This document shows positions 21,049 to 31,942 of a stretch of 64,000 bases of DNA, in pieces. This stretch comes from Hydrogenophaga sp. 2FB. Lineage in GTDB: Bacteria; Pseudomonadota; Gammaproteobacteria; Burkholderiales; Burkholderiaceae_C. Every line of letters starts with the position of its first letter. The stretch's first letter is position 1. Under the pieces are notes generated by a model. That model made no database searches. It had not been told where the DNA came from and saw only the letters and a program-made list of their open reading frames with translations. Position numbers and translations under genes: made by a program. Location of the stretch: assembly GCF_005503365.1 (NCBI RefSeq), contig NZ_SCML01000006.1, positions 62,001 through 126,000 on the forward strand, given 5' to 3'.

Positions 21049-21804
21049 TCAAGCGCAGAGCGTCAGTTCGAATGCGGCATCTTCCTGCGCGGGGTGCAGC
21101 CGGTCGTCTTCACCGTGGCGCATCAGGCGAACCGACAACATCAACCGGTTGCCGCTGATCTCGGGGATGAGGCCCGTCGACGGGTCGATGCGAAGGCGCA
21201 GCAAATGAAAGGTGCGGCCCTGGGGCAAGGTCAGCTGGAACTGCCCACCCGGCGCCACCACTTTTTGCGGCGAACCCGATTCGCGCAGCATCTTGAGCAA
21301 TTGCACGATGGACTCGGCCAGCGGTGCCAGCGGCATCGACCAGCGGTGCAGGTCCGCGCGGCGTTCCTCGGCACCGTGGTGTTGCCAGTGGTAGTACGCA
21401 GGCAGGTCGAATTCGCAGGTGCCGCCGGGAATGCCGATGCGGCTGCGGATGCTCATCAACCAGTCGTTCTCGGTCAGCGCCTGGCCGGTCTTGCCGGTCA
21501 TTTCGTTGAGTTGGGTGAAGCAACCGTCCAGTTTTTGAATGACATCTTCGAGCGCCTGCTCGGCAATCATGGGGTTGCCGCGGTAGCCGATGAGTTGCTG
21601 CTTGTGCCGATCCAGGTCCTTGAGCACGTCCGACTTCATGTCGGCCCGCGCCGCCACATCCATGATCTCGAAGATCGTCTGGATGGCGTAGTGGTGGTCC
21701 AGCGGATGGCTGCGCGGCACCAGTTCCACCATGCGGCGGAACAGCTGTTCAAGCCTCAGGTACGTGCGAATGCGTTCGTTGAGTGGGTAGTCGTACAGGA
21801 TCAC
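21049..21804 (-). CDS. zapD: Cell division protein ZapD
   Basis: 251 residues from the GTG giving [19 protein letters not shown], the conserved ZapD N-terminus; upstream in-frame codons look non-coding. ZapD is an all-helical plus beta protein that crosslinks FtsZ filaments at the division ring. The [26 protein letters not shown]-like block (here with AYYHW) is diagnostic. It lies between coaE and yacG in the usual pil-coaE-zapD-yacG order. Confidence 0.95.
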   Translation of the reverse strand: [251 protein letters not shown]

Positions 21805-21847
21805 GGCAGCGGCAGATCGCAGGGCAGGGCGGCGGGGGATGTCTTCA

Positions 21848-22462
21848 TCATAGCCCGAACTGCTTTGCCAGCGCGCTGGCGGCCTGCTCCAGGAGGCCGA
21901 GATCGTCCTCATCGTTGAAGACCACCAGGTCGGCGGCGGACAGTCGCGCGATGCGCGGGCTCTGGCTGCGCATCACCGATTCGATCGCCGCGACCTCCCA
22001 GCCATTGCGCGTCTGGACGCGGCGCACCTGCGTGGCTGGCGTGCAGTCGACCACCACCACGCGATCGAGCTGAGGGCGCCATCGTGGCGACTCGACCAGC
22101 AAAGGCACGTCGAACACCAGGCAAGCCGACCGTGATGCCATGGCCTGACGCCGAATTTCGGCCCCCACCAGCGGGTGCACGATGCGCTCCAGCGTCTGGC
22201 GCGCTTGCGGCACGGCGAAAACGTGATCGCGCATGCGCTGTCTGTCGAGTGCGCCGTCGGCCGCAATGAAGTCGGCTCCGAACGTCTGCGCAATGGCCGG
22301 CATTGCGCTGCCACCCGCTTCCGTGCTGCGGCGGGAGATGGCATCGGCGTCGATCACATCCGCGCCTTGTGCTTGCAGCAGGTGCGCCAGCGTGCTTTTG
22401 CCGCTGCCGATCCCGCCGGTGAGTCCCAGGCGGAACGCGGTGCGGTTGGTGGGCGGGTTCAC
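21848..22462 (-). CDS. coaE: Dephospho-CoA kinase CoaE
   Basis: 204 residues from a GTG that overlaps the pilD stop by 4 bases (GTGA). CoaE phosphorylates the ribose 3'-OH of dephospho-CoA in the last step of CoA synthesis. The P-loop GGIGSGKS is at residues 16-23, followed by the VIDADAISR segment that binds magnesium and substrate, and a LVFDVPLLVES core. Translational coupling to pilD is likely. Confidence 0.96.
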   Translation of the reverse strand: MNPPTNRTAFRLGLTGGIGSGKSTLAHLLQAQGADVIDADAISRRSTEAGGSAMPAIAQTFGADFIAADGALDRQRMRDHVFAVPQARQTLERIVHPLVGAEIRRQAMASRSACLVFDVPLLVESPRWRPQLDRVVVVDCTPATQVRRVQTRNGWEVAAIESVMRSQSPRIARLSAADLVVFNDEDDLGLLEQAASALAKQFGL

Positions 22463-23319
22463 AGGCCGATGGCCGCCAGGATGGCGGATGGCCCAAACAC
22501 CATCGACGTCAGGCCCGCCAGCGCCAGGAACGGGCCAAAGGGCACATAGCCGCCCTCGCGCAGATGGCCCTTCAGTTTGATCGCAATGCCGATCACCGCG
22601 CCGATCAAGGACGCCATCAGGATCACCGGAATCAGGGCTTGCCAGCCAAACCAGGCCCCGAAGGCCGCGAAGAGCTTGAAGTCGCCGTAGCCCATGCCCT
22701 CCTTGCCCGTCACGATCTTGAAGGCCCAGTAGACCAGCCACAGCGACACGTAGCCCGCCACCGCGCCCCACAAGGCGTCGGGCAGAAGGGTGTCCGTGAT
22801 GCGAAGGCCTGCGGCACACAATCCGGCCCAGAGCAAGGGCAGCGTGATGTCATCGGGCAAGAGGGTCGTGTCCCAGTCGATGCCGGCCAACGCCAGGACC
22901 GCAGCCGAGAAACCGCACCACGCCAAAGCCTCCCATCCCAGGCCGAAGTGCCAGCCGCACCAAGCGAACAGCGCCGCGGTAGCCAGTTCCACGGCGGGGT
23001 AGCGCCGGCTGATGGGCGCCGAGCACTGGCTGCACTTGCCCCGCAAGGCGAGGTAGCTGAACACGGGGATATTTTCGAACCAACGAATCTGATGCCCGCA
23101 GTGCGGGCAGCGCGAGCGGGGAAGCATCAGATTGAATGTTTCCGGTTCGGACGACGTTGACGCCGGTGTTTCATCCGAGGCCTGAAGCTCGGCACATTCG
23201 GCCTCCCAGCGCAATTCCATCATCTTGGGCAGCCGATGAATCACCACATTGAGAAAGCTGCCCACCATCAAGCCGAGCAAGCCCAGCAGCGCCGCTCCCG
23301 GCGCGCCCGCCTCGAGCAT
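22459..23319 (-). CDS. pilD: Type IV prepilin peptidase/N-methyltransferase PilD
   Basis: 286 residues. PilD cleaves the leader of type IV prepilins and type II pseudopilins and methylates the new N-terminus. The cytoplasmic loop holds the zinc tetrad Cys71, Cys74, Cys96 and Cys99 of the methylase domain. The two catalytic aspartates are in AGIDWDT and in the GYGD motif (KEGMGYGDFKL), the GxGD protease signature. About eight membrane segments. The ATG overlaps the pilC stop (TGATG). Confidence 0.96.
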   Translation of the reverse strand: MLEAGAPGAALLGLLGLMVGSFLNVVIHRLPKMMELRWEAECAELQASDETPASTSSEPETFNLMLPRSRCPHCGHQIRWFENIPVFSYLALRGKCSQCSAPISRRYPAVELATAALFAWCGWHFGLGWEALAWCGFSAAVLALAGIDWDTTLLPDDITLPLLWAGLCAAGLRITDTLLPDALWGAVAGYVSLWLVYWAFKIVTGKEGMGYGDFKLFAAFGAWFGWQALIPVILMASLIGAVIGIAIKLKGHLREGGYVPFGPFLALAGLTSMVFGPSAILAAIGL

Positions 23320-24536
23320 CAAACCACCTGGCCCAGCTTGAAGATGGGGAGGTACATCGACACCACGATGCCGCCGATGACCGTGCCCAACACCACGATG
23401 ATGATGGGCTCCATCAGACTGGAGATGCCCGCCACCATGTCGTCGACCTCGGCTTCGTAGAAGTCGGCGGCCTTGCCCAGCATGTGGTCGATCGAGCCCG
23501 ACTCCTCGCCGATCGCGCACATCTGCAGCACCATGGACGGGAAGACGTTGGCGTTCGTCATCGCGTTGGTCAGACTGGTGCCGGTGGACACCTCCTGCTG
23601 AATCTTTTCCGTCGCGATGGCGTAGACCGAATTGCCCGATGCGCCGCCGACCGAGTCGAGCGCTTCAACCAACGGAACGCCCGCGGCGAACATGGTGGCC
23701 AGGGTGCGGGTCCAACGCGCAATGACCGACTTTTCGATCAGCACACCAAAGATGGGCAGCTTGAGCAGCAGCCGGTCCATGAACTGTTGTACCTTCTCGT
23801 TGCGCTTCCACGCCTGCATGAAGAAATAAAGCCCGCCGCCAATACCGCCAAAGATCAACCACCAGTACTCGGTGAAGAACTCGCTCATCGCGATCACGAA
23901 CAGCGTTGGGGCCGGGAGGTCGGCGCCGAAGGAGGTAAAGACTTCCTTGAACGAGGGGATCACGAAAATCATGATCACAGCCACGACCACAAAGGCCACG
24001 ACGATCACGGCGATGGGGTACATCAAGGCCGACTTGATCTTGGATTTGAGTGCCTCGGTCTTCTCCATGTAGGTGGCCAGACGGTCCAGCAACTCTTCGA
24101 GAATACCGGCGGCCTCGCCCGCTTCCACCAGGTTGCAGTAGAGGCTGTCAAAGTACAGAGGGTGCCGGCGGAATGCCGCGCTCAGTGATGTGCCCGTCTC
24201 CACATCGGTGCGGATGTCATTGAGCAACTTGGTCACGTTCGGGTTCGGATTGCCTCGGCCCACGATGTCGAAGGCCTGCAACAACGGAACACCGGCTTTC
24301 ATCATCGTGGCCAGCTGGCGCGTGAAGATAGCGATGTCCTTGGGTTTGATCCGCTTGCCCGAACTCATGCGGCGCTTTTTGATCTTGCTGGGCACAATGC
24401 CTTGCCGTCGCAGTGCCGCTTGCACCTGGTTTTCTCCGCCAGCTCGGGTTTCTCCGCGAACGGGCTTGCCATTGCGGTCCTTGCCTTCCCACTCGAATAC
24501 GAAGTCCTTGACGTTCTTGGATACTGCGGTTGCCAT
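23319..24536 (-). CDS. pilC: Type IV pilus inner-membrane platform protein PilC
   Basis: 405 residues. Two repeated T2SSF domains (about 70-195 and 273-397) with three membrane helices make up the platform on which PilB acts. The N-terminus FEWEGKDRNGKPVRGE and the FTRQLATMMKAGVPLLQAFDIV block are characteristic. AGAGGA lies 8 bases before the ATG. It lies between pilB and pilD with short spacing, a standard assembly-core operon; no pilin gene is in the window. Confidence 0.97.
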   Translation of the reverse strand: MATAVSKNVKDFVFEWEGKDRNGKPVRGETRAGGENQVQAALRRQGIVPSKIKKRRMSSGKRIKPKDIAIFTRQLATMMKAGVPLLQAFDIVGRGNPNPNVTKLLNDIRTDVETGTSLSAAFRRHPLYFDSLYCNLVEAGEAAGILEELLDRLATYMEKTEALKSKIKSALMYPIAVIVVAFVVVAVIMIFVIPSFKEVFTSFGADLPAPTLFVIAMSEFFTEYWWLIFGGIGGGLYFFMQAWKRNEKVQQFMDRLLLKLPIFGVLIEKSVIARWTRTLATMFAAGVPLVEALDSVGGASGNSVYAIATEKIQQEVSTGTSLTNAMTNANVFPSMVLQMCAIGEESGSIDHMLGKAADFYEAEVDDMVAGISSLMEPIIIVVLGTVIGGIVVSMYLPIFKLGQVV

Positions 24537-24570
24537 GGTGTCCTCTAAAGCTGTTCTTGCCGCGACTGCA

Positions 24571-26304
24571 TCATTCGTTGGTCACACTGAGCACTTCTTC
24601 CAGCGAGGTCATGCCCAGCTTGACCTTGAGAAGACCCGACTCGCGCAGCGTGCGAACCCCCTCCTTGCCAGCTTGCTGGGCAATATCCAGCGCACTTCCT
24701 CCGCGCAGGATGATGCGCTGGATTTCTTCTGAAATGGGCATCACCTGGTAGATGCCGACGCGGCCTTTGTAGCCGTTGTTGCACGCTGAGCAACCCACGG
24801 GTTTGTAGGGCGTCCAGGTGCCATCGAGATCCTCGGCTTTGAAGCCCGCATCCACCAAGGCCTTGCGTGGCACATCGAGGGGTGCCTTGCATGTGGCGCA
24901 CAGGCGCCGCGCCAGGCGTTGTGCGGTGATCAGAATCACGCTGGATGCAATATTGAACGTGGGGATGCCCATGTTCATCATGCGTGTCAGTGTGGTGGGC
25001 GCGTCGTTCGTGTGAAGGGTCGACAGCACCATGTGGCCGGTTTGCGCGGCCTTGATCGAGATGTCCGCAGTTTCAAGATCGCGAATCTCACCCACCATGA
25101 TCACGTCTGGATCCTGGCGCAGGAATGCCTTCAAGGCAGCGGCGAAAGTCAGCCCTGCTTTTTCGTTGACGTTGACTTGGTTGACCCCGGGCAAGTTGAT
25201 TTCAGAAGGGTCTTCCGCTGTCGAGATGTTGATGCCTGGCTTGTTCAGAATGTTCAGGCAGGTGTAAAGCGACACGGTTTTGCCAGAGCCTGTGGGACCC
25301 GTCACCAGCACCATGCCATACGGCCGGCCGATGGCACTCATCAGCCGCTCCTTTTCCTCAGGCTCGTAGCCTAAGGCGTCAATGCCGACTTTGGCGCTGC
25401 TCGGGTCCAGGATCCGGATCACGATCTTTTCACCAAACAGGGTTGGCAAGGTGCTGACCCGGAAATCGATCACCCGATCAGGACCGATCTTGAGCTTCAT
25501 CCGCCCATCTTGGGGTACGCGCTTCTCGGAGATATCCATGCGCGAGATCACCTTGATGCGGGACGCCAGCTTGTCCTTGATCGCGATCGGCGGCGATGCA
25601 ATTTCACGCAGTTCGCCATCAACGCGAAAGCGGACGCGGTAGTTGTGCTCGTAGGGCTCAAAGTGCAAGTCCGATGCGCGCATGTTGAACGCATCGATCA
25701 ACATCTTATGAAGGAACTTCACCACTGGCGCGTCGTCGACTTCGGAGGCCTTGTCGTTCGCGTCATTGACCGTCGTCTCGGCAGCCACCTCATCAAATTC
25801 GAAGTCGCCACCGATGATGTTGTCCATCGTGTCGTTGACGCTGGTGGTTTGTGTTTCCACCAGTTTGCTGAGCTTGTCGTACTCGGCAATCACCCAGTCG
25901 ACGCCCATTTGGGTCGCGAACTTGATTTTTTCCGCGGCTTGTTGGTCTGCCGGATCCGCGGTGGCAACCATCAACCGGTTGTTGCGCTTGCTCAGGACGA
26001 CGATGCGGTAGTCGGCGCAGATCTTGGGGTCGAGCAGACCATGAGGAAGGCGTTGAACGTCGATGGCGTCCAGATCCAGCAAAGGTGCCGCAAACGCCAC
26101 GGACATCGTGTGAGCGAGATCCGAAGGGGAAACTGCGCCTGAGCCGGTCAGTTCCGCGATGAAACTGGTGCGGCCACTTTGCGCTTTGCGGTAGAGATCC
26201 TCAGCGGCCTTCTGGCCCAATTTTCCTGCCGACACCAGCGCGCGGCCCAGCCCGGGCAAGGCCATGGATGGAGTGTCTGGTGAGGCTGTTTCGATAGACG
26301 CCAT
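24571..26304 (-). CDS. pilB: Type IV pilus extension ATPase PilB
   Basis: 577 residues, full length for the GspE/PilB family. The N-terminal MshEN domain (about 10-165) leads to the ATPase domain with Walker A GPTGSGKT (335-342), the Asp box and a Walker B/His box (IMVGEIRDLETADI, TGHMVLSTLHTNDAP). Two CxxC pairs (near 468 and 503) form the zinc site typical of assembly rather than retraction ATPases. A TAGATT sequence 8 bases before the ATG could be a promoter. Confidence 0.97.
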   Translation of the reverse strand: MASIETASPDTPSMALPGLGRALVSAGKLGQKAAEDLYRKAQSGRTSFIAELTGSGAVSPSDLAHTMSVAFAAPLLDLDAIDVQRLPHGLLDPKICADYRIVVLSKRNNRLMVATADPADQQAAEKIKFATQMGVDWVIAEYDKLSKLVETQTTSVNDTMDNIIGGDFEFDEVAAETTVNDANDKASEVDDAPVVKFLHKMLIDAFNMRASDLHFEPYEHNYRVRFRVDGELREIASPPIAIKDKLASRIKVISRMDISEKRVPQDGRMKLKIGPDRVIDFRVSTLPTLFGEKIVIRILDPSSAKVGIDALGYEPEEKERLMSAIGRPYGMVLVTGPTGSGKTVSLYTCLNILNKPGINISTAEDPSEINLPGVNQVNVNEKAGLTFAAALKAFLRQDPDVIMVGEIRDLETADISIKAAQTGHMVLSTLHTNDAPTTLTRMMNMGIPTFNIASSVILITAQRLARRLCATCKAPLDVPRKALVDAGFKAEDLDGTWTPYKPVGCSACNNGYKGRVGIYQVMPISEEIQRIILRGGSALDIAQQAGKEGVRTLRESGLLKVKLGMTSLEEVLSVTNE

Positions 26305-26462
26305 AGGCCTGTAATCTATCGTAAATCAAGAACTTGCCCTTCGCAATTGAGGCAATTCGTATCGAAAATGCCGGCTCAACCGGATGCGGTCGTATCGGCG
26401 GTGCGAAATCGCGGTTGATCGGCACTACGCGAACATTGAACGTGCGCCGCGATACAGAAACT

Positions 26463-26539
26463 TGGTCGGGGTGAGAGGATTCGAACCTCCGGCCTCTACG
26501 TCCCGAACGTAGCGCTCTACCAGGCTAAGCTACACCCCG
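26463..26539 (-). tRNA. tRNA-Pro (anticodon CGG)
   Basis: 77 bases on the minus strand. The acceptor stem CGGGGTG pairs with CACCCCG, the anticodon stem CTACG/CGTAG encloses TTCGGGA (anticodon CGG), and the T-arm contains TTCGAAT. The 3' CCA is encoded. It lies in the 284-base gap between the polyprenyl synthase and pilB. Confidence 0.96.
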
Positions 26540-26563
26540 ATGGACCGATTGGGTCGACCAAAT

Positions 26564-26580
26564 GGCGGTTGAGAACCGCC
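26564..26580 (-). terminator. Small hairpin after the polyprenyl synthase gene
   Basis: GGCGGTT and AACCGCC form a perfect 7-base-pair stem with a 3-base loop, 9 bases past the synthase stop and before tRNA-Pro. On the minus strand it is followed by ATTTGG, so the T-run is weak; it may only partly terminate. Confidence 0.4.
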
Positions 26581-26588
26581 CCGCCCGC

Positions 26589-27572
26589 CTAAGATCGCCG
26601 CTCAAGCAGGCCAGCCGCCAATTGTAGCAAAGCCTCGCTATAGGCATTCACAGGCAACTGCCTCGCTGCATCAATGGCGCGCTGGGCTTCGGCATGGGCG
26701 CTGGCTCTGGCCGCGTCGAGGGCGCCTGTTTGGAGAATGATGTCCCGGATCGCATCCAGGTGTGCAAGATCTCCCTGCTCGATCGCTTGTCGAATCAGTG
26801 TCTTCTGTGACTCGGTGCCGCTGCGCAAGGCGCAAATGATGGGCAATGTGACCTTGCCTTCCCGCAGATCATCTCCGAGGTTTTTGCCCAATTCGTCCGC
26901 GCTGCCTTCGTAGTCCAGCACGTCGTCAATCACCTGAAAGGCGGTGCCCAGGGCTTGTCCGTACTCGGCGCAAAGCGCCTCGGTCTGTGCATCCATTCCG
27001 GCCAAGATCGGCGCCAGCCGCGCACTGGCTTCGAACAGCTTGGCGGTCTTTGAACGAATGACACGCAGGTACGCAGCTTCATCAAGAGACGCGTCGCGCA
27101 TGTTCATCAACTGCAGCACTTCGCCTTCCGCGATCACGTTGGTGGCGTCCGACAGAATCTGCATCACGCGCATGTCGTTGATGTCCACCATCATCTGGAA
27201 CGCCCGTGAGTAAAGGAAATCGCCGACGAGCACGCTGGCAGCGTTGCCAAAGCGCTCGTTGGCGGTGGCTCGTCCGCGGCGCAGCGTGGATTCGTCCACC
27301 ACATCGTCGTGGAGCAACGTGGCTGTGTGGATGAACTCGACCACCGCGGCAAGCGTGTAGCGCTTGGGGTCGTCGTTGCGAATCGCGCCGCTGACCAGGA
27401 GCAGCAGGGCCGGGCGCAGGCGCTTGCCTCCGGCTGAAATGATGTATTGGGCGACTTCTCGCACCAACGGCACTTCGGTGGTCAGGCGCTCGCTGATGAC
27501 TTGGTCCACCCGCAACATATCGGACTGGATCAGCTCCAGGGGGCTGATAGTTTGAACAGTGGAGGTGGTCAA
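26589..27572 (-). CDS. ispB: Long-chain polyprenyl diphosphate synthase (IspB-like, octaprenyl)
   Basis: 327 residues from a TTG codon; no ATG fits upstream and no Shine-Dalgarno is seen, so the start is uncertain. First aspartate-rich motif DDVVD is residues 89-93 and the second DDVLD is 216-220. The GGKRLRPAL substrate-binding block is present. The enzyme makes the ubiquinone side chain; C40 (octaprenyl) is usual in Burkholderiales. It is divergent from rplU-rpmA, the common arrangement. Confidence 0.92.
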   Translation of the reverse strand: MTTSTVQTISPLELIQSDMLRVDQVISERLTTEVPLVREVAQYIISAGGKRLRPALLLLVSGAIRNDDPKRYTLAAVVEFIHTATLLHDDVVDESTLRRGRATANERFGNAASVLVGDFLYSRAFQMMVDINDMRVMQILSDATNVIAEGEVLQLMNMRDASLDEAAYLRVIRSKTAKLFEASARLAPILAGMDAQTEALCAEYGQALGTAFQVIDDVLDYEGSADELGKNLGDDLREGKVTLPIICALRSGTESQKTLIRQAIEQGDLAHLDAIRDIILQTGALDAARASAHAEAQRAIDAARQLPVNAYSEALLQLAAGLLERRS

Positions 27573-27613
27573 GATGGTGGGGGCGTTCGCGCGTCTCGGG
27601 TCGAAGGGTTGCG

Positions 27614-27619
27614 ATTATA
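27614..27619 (-). promoter_or_regulatory. Consensus -10 box for the polyprenyl synthase gene
   Basis: TATAAT on the minus strand, about 42 bases before the TTG start. A TTGTCA lies upstream with a 20-base spacer, longer than ideal. The divergent rplU promoter is about 60 bases away. Confidence 0.55.
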
Positions 27620-27672
27620 GAAAGGCGTGAAGACGGGGCTGACAACGGAAGGGGAGGCCTGCGGTTGCTGAC

Positions 27673-27701
27673 TTGCTGCCATTGGTGGCGCATGCTACAC
27701 T
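27673..27701 (+). promoter_or_regulatory. Sigma-70 promoter for rplU-rpmA
   Basis: TTGCTG (27673-27678), a 17-base spacer and TACACT (27696-27701). Transcription would start near 27708, leaving a leader of about 57 bases before rplU. Such leaders can bind L21 for feedback, but no structure was tested. Confidence 0.7.
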
Positions 27702-27764
27702 CGCGGGCTCGGCGGAATTTCGTCCTCCGGGCTTCCATTCGTGGAATTTTTTCAAGAGGTTCAT

Positions 27765-28076
27765 ATGTACGCGGTCATAAAAACCGGTGGCAAACAGTAT
27801 CGTGTTGCTGCTGGCGAAAAAATTAAAGTAGAACAGATTGCTGCGGATGTGGGCCAAGAGATCGTGTTTGACCAGGTTCTGGCTGTCGGCAACGGCACCG
27901 AAATCAAGGTAGGCACTCCCTTGGTTTCCGGCGCAACGGTCACGGTCACGGTGTTGGCCCATGGCAGGCACGACAAGGTCAGCATCTTCAAGATGCGCCG
28001 TCGCAAGCACTACCAGAAGCGCCAAGGGCATCGTCAAAATTTCACCGAACTGCAGATCGCTTCGATCGCAGCCTGA
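27765..28076 (+). CDS. rplU: 50S ribosomal protein L21
   Basis: 103 residues, the full length of bacterial L21, beginning [14 protein letters not shown]. It binds 23S rRNA; the conserved Gly/Lys-rich [16 protein letters not shown] block near residues 75-92 is the RNA-binding signature. AAGAGG precedes the ATG. rpmA begins 13 bases after its stop, and obg follows, the near-universal order. Confidence 0.99.
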   Translation: MYAVIKTGGKQYRVAAGEKIKVEQIAADVGQEIVFDQVLAVGNGTEIKVGTPLVSGATVTVTVLAHGRHDKVSIFKMRRRKHYQKRQGHRQNFTELQIASIAA

Positions 28077-28089
28077 GGAGTAGGTCAGC

Positions 28090-28347
28090 ATGGCACAGAA
28101 AAAAGGCGGCGGCTCAACGCGAAACGGGCGCGATTCCAAGCCCAAGATGCTCGGCGTGAAGGCGTTTGGCGGCGAGTTGGTCAGCGCAGGCTCGATCATC
28201 GTTCGCCAACGCGGCACCAAGTTTCACCCCGGTTTGAACGTGGGCGTGGGCAAGGACCACACCATTTTTGCAACGGTCGATGGTCACGTGACGTTCGCTG
28301 TCAAAGGCTCACTGAACCGTCACACCATCAGCATCACGCCCGTCTGA
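28090..28347 (+). CDS. rpmA: 50S ribosomal protein L27
   Basis: 85 residues. The N-terminus [16 protein letters not shown] is the canonical L27 start, whose flexible tail reaches the peptidyl-transferase centre. There is no N-terminal cleavage extension of the Firmicutes type. GAGGAG lies upstream. A terminator follows at 28421. Confidence 0.99.
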   Translation: MAQKKGGGSTRNGRDSKPKMLGVKAFGGELVSAGSIIVRQRGTKFHPGLNVGVGKDHTIFATVDGHVTFAVKGSLNRHTISITPV

Positions 28348-28411
28348 ACGGGGGCTCATTGCTGCTGGATCGAAGAATCCATGCGGCGCAATGAGCCAGA
28401 GTGGTGTTTGA

Positions 28412-29557
<1,146 letters not shown>

Positions 29558-29570
29558 CCCAAGACTTTCC

Positions 29571-30743
29571 ATGGACACCGTGCACCTTGACGAATCGTTG
29601 AACATGTCCGGCACGACCCCGGTCGCTGTGCTCAAGACGGCGCGGCGCATTGTGGTCAAGGTGGGCTCCAGTCTCGTGACCAACGACGGGCGCGGCCTGG
29701 ACGAAGAGGCCATCGGGCAATGGAGTCGACAGCTGGCGGCCCTGGTGCAACAAGGGCGCGAGGTCATCATGGTCAGCAGCGGCGCGGTGGCCGAGGGCAT
29801 GAAGCGGCTCGGCTGGAAGGTTCGACCCAAGGAGATCAACGAACTCCAGGCTGCGGCCGCGGTGGGGCAAATGGGCCTGGTGCAGATGTACGAGACCAAG
29901 CTCCGCGGTTGTGGGGTGGGCAGTGCCCAGGTGCTGTTGACGCACGCGGATCTGGCCGATCGCGAGCGTTACCTGAACGCCCGCTCGACCTTGCTGACCT
30001 TGCTGCAGTTGGGTGTGGTGCCGGTGATCAACGAGAACGACACCGTGGTCAACGACGAAATCAAATTCGGTGACAACGACACGCTGGGTGCGCTGGTGGC
30101 CAATCTGGTGGAGGCGGACGTGCTGGTGATCCTCACGGATCAGCGCGGCCTCTACACCGCCGATCCGCGGCGCGACCCATCGGCGCAGTTTGTACAGGCG
30201 GCACGTGCTGGGGATGCGCGTCTGGAGGCCATGGCCGGCGGCGCGGGCAGTGGCATTGGCAAGGGCGGCATGATCACCAAGATCCTGGCCGCCAAGCGTG
30301 CTGCGGGTTCCGGTGCGTCGACCGTGATTGCCTGGGGTCGTGAGCCGGACGTGCTGCTGCGACTCGCCGAAGGCGAGGCCATTGGCACATGCCTGGTGGC
30401 CCAGACGCCGAAGAACCAGGCCCGCAAGCGCTGGATTTCGGACCACTTGCAGTTGCGCGGCGCTGTGGTGGTGGACGACGGCGCGGTGGGCAAGATCGTG
30501 GGCGAGGGCAAGAGCCTGCTGCCCATCGGCATGACCGGTGTCGAGGGCGAGTTTTCCCGGGGCGACGTGATCGCGGTGCGCGATGCGCGGGGCGTCGAAG
30601 TGGCGCGCGGCCTGGCCAACTATGCGAGCAGCGAAGCCCGGCTCATTTGCCGCAGGTCATCCGGTGACTTCGAGCGCCTGCTGGGCTACGTGGCCGAGCA
30701 CGAAATGATCCACCGCGACAACCTGGTGCTTGCGCGGGCTTAA
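29571..30743 (+). CDS. proB: Glutamate 5-kinase ProB
   Basis: 390 residues from the first ATG, or 379 from an internal ATG at 29604 (MSGTTPVAV); neither has a good ribosome-binding site. ProB phosphorylates glutamate for proline synthesis. An amino-acid-kinase domain ([33 protein letters not shown]-like GSGIGKGGM) is followed by a C-terminal PUA domain (from about 300). proA is not in the window; obg is just upstream. Confidence 0.96.
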   Translation: MDTVHLDESLNMSGTTPVAVLKTARRIVVKVGSSLVTNDGRGLDEEAIGQWSRQLAALVQQGREVIMVSSGAVAEGMKRLGWKVRPKEINELQAAAAVGQMGLVQMYETKLRGCGVGSAQVLLTHADLADRERYLNARSTLLTLLQLGVVPVINENDTVVNDEIKFGDNDTLGALVANLVEADVLVILTDQRGLYTADPRRDPSAQFVQAARAGDARLEAMAGGAGSGIGKGGMITKILAAKRAAGSGASTVIAWGREPDVLLRLAEGEAIGTCLVAQTPKNQARKRWISDHLQLRGAVVVDDGAVGKIVGEGKSLLPIGMTGVEGEFSRGDVIAVRDARGVEVARGLANYASSEARLICRRSSGDFERLLGYVAEHEMIHRDNLVLARA

Positions 30744-30767
30744 GCAGCCCCACGAACCCTAGCTCCG

Positions 30768-31301
30768 CTAGTGGATGTCTTTGGGGCGTCCGTTCTTCAG
30801 CGTGCGCAGGATGTTCTGGGCATGGCCATTCACGGTTCGGCCGTCGCAAATGCCCGCGCGGGCCAGCGCCATGGCCGGCTGGGTGAATCCTCGGGACGAG
30901 AGTCTCTGCCAACTGTCCTTGGAATCCGTGTTCCAGCTGGCCTTGTTGTCCCAGCGCCCATAGGTTTTGACTTCCCCCGTTTGGCAGCGCAGGCCTTGGT
31001 ACAAGGCGTTGAGAGCGCCGCTGCCGCTGCGCGCCACAAGCACGTACCGCACCACGCCGTCTGCTCCCACGGTCAAGGTGTTGGGGTCAATGCCGTAGGT
31101 CAACGAAGTGCCTTGACCCACGTCGAAGGTCTGCAGCTTGTCGACGCTGAATGTTGCCGGTGGACTTACCTGGGCTTCCGTCCAGGTTTCGGCGTCCGGA
31201 TCTTCGGTTTGCGCCTGCGTGCCCCAGCTCAGGCAGAGGGAACAGATCGTGGCGCTGACGATGAGAAGGCGGCGCGGGAGTCGGCAAAAGGCGAGGGTCA
31301 T
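30768..31301 (-). CDS. CNP1-like family protein, secreted
   Basis: 177 residues with a signal peptide (about 1-30, ending TQAQ). The mature part ([56 protein letters not shown]) resembles the CNP1-like family of Betaproteobacteria, of unknown function. Two Cys in the mature region (in GLRCQTG and GICDGRT) could form a disulfide. The start overlaps the rppH stop by 4 bases (ATGA). Confidence 0.8.
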   Translation of the reverse strand: MTLAFCRLPRRLLIVSATICSLCLSWGTQAQTEDPDAETWTEAQVSPPATFSVDKLQTFDVGQGTSLTYGIDPNTLTVGADGVVRYVLVARSGSGALNALYQGLRCQTGEVKTYGRWDNKASWNTDSKDSWQRLSSRGFTQPAMALARAGICDGRTVNGHAQNILRTLKNGRPKDIH

Positions 31302-31942
31302 TTGGGCTGGGGCTGCGCAGCGTGTGTGCTGCGTTGCGGATCGGGATCGAAGCTCGCGCCGGGTGGCAGTTCGAGACCTCGCGGATTGTCGGTGTGTGTC
31401 GAGTGTGCGTCCGCACCCTCGTCATGGCGGTGGCGTGCGCCCCCACGCAGATAGCGGTTGCGGTGATCGTTCTTGGGCAGGTAGCGGGCCAGCTCGGTGA
31501 GCGCCATTTCGTAGACGCCACGCTTGAACTCCACGACGACGTCCAGCGGCACCCAGTAGTCGTGCCAGCGCCAGGCGTCAAACTCCGGATGGCTGGTGGC
31601 GCGCAGGTTCAGGTTCCAGTCGTGTGCCACGAGACGCAGCAGGTACCAGATCTGTTTTTGACCTTTGTAGTGGCCGCGCGCGTCGCGGCGAATGAAGCGG
31701 TCCGGCACCTCGTAACGCAACCAGTCCCGCGTGCGGGCCACGATGCTCACGTGTTCGGGCATGAGGCCCACTTCCTCATGCAGTTCGCGGTACATCGCCT
31801 GCTCAGGTGTCTCGCCCCTGTCGATGCCACCTTGCGGAAATTGCCAGGAGTGCGAGCGGATGCGTTTGCCCCAGAACACCTGGTTTCGCTGGTTGAGCAG
31901 AATGATGCCGACATTGGGCCTGAAGCCTTCTCTGTCAAGCAT
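31298..31942 (-). CDS. rppH: RNA pyrophosphohydrolase RppH
   Basis: 214 residues from the ATG giving [17 protein letters not shown], which is the conserved start; a TTG 12 bases upstream is ignored. The Nudix box spans residues 38-60 (Gly38, Glu44, Arg52, Glu53, Glu56, Glu57, Gly59). RppH removes pyrophosphate from mRNA 5' ends to trigger decay. It has about 40 more C-terminal residues than the E. coli enzyme, a low-complexity His/Asp/Pro tail. Divergent from proS. Confidence 0.95.
   Translation of the reverse strand: MLDREGFRPNVGIILLNQRNQVFWGKRIRSHSWQFPQGGIDRGETPEQAMYRELHEEVGLMPEHVSIVARTRDWLRYEVPDRFIRRDARGHYKGQKQIWYLLRLVAHDWNLNLRATSHPEFDAWRWHDYWVPLDVVVEFKRGVYEMALTELARYLPKNDHRNRYLRGGARHRHDEGADAHSTHTDNPRGLELPPGASFDPDPQRSTHAAQPQPK

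Noticed and set aside
30759..30771. CTAGC-TCC-GCTAG as a terminator between proB and the CNP1 gene
   Set aside because: Only a 5-base-pair stem with no T-run on either strand, and it overlaps the CNP1 stop codon.
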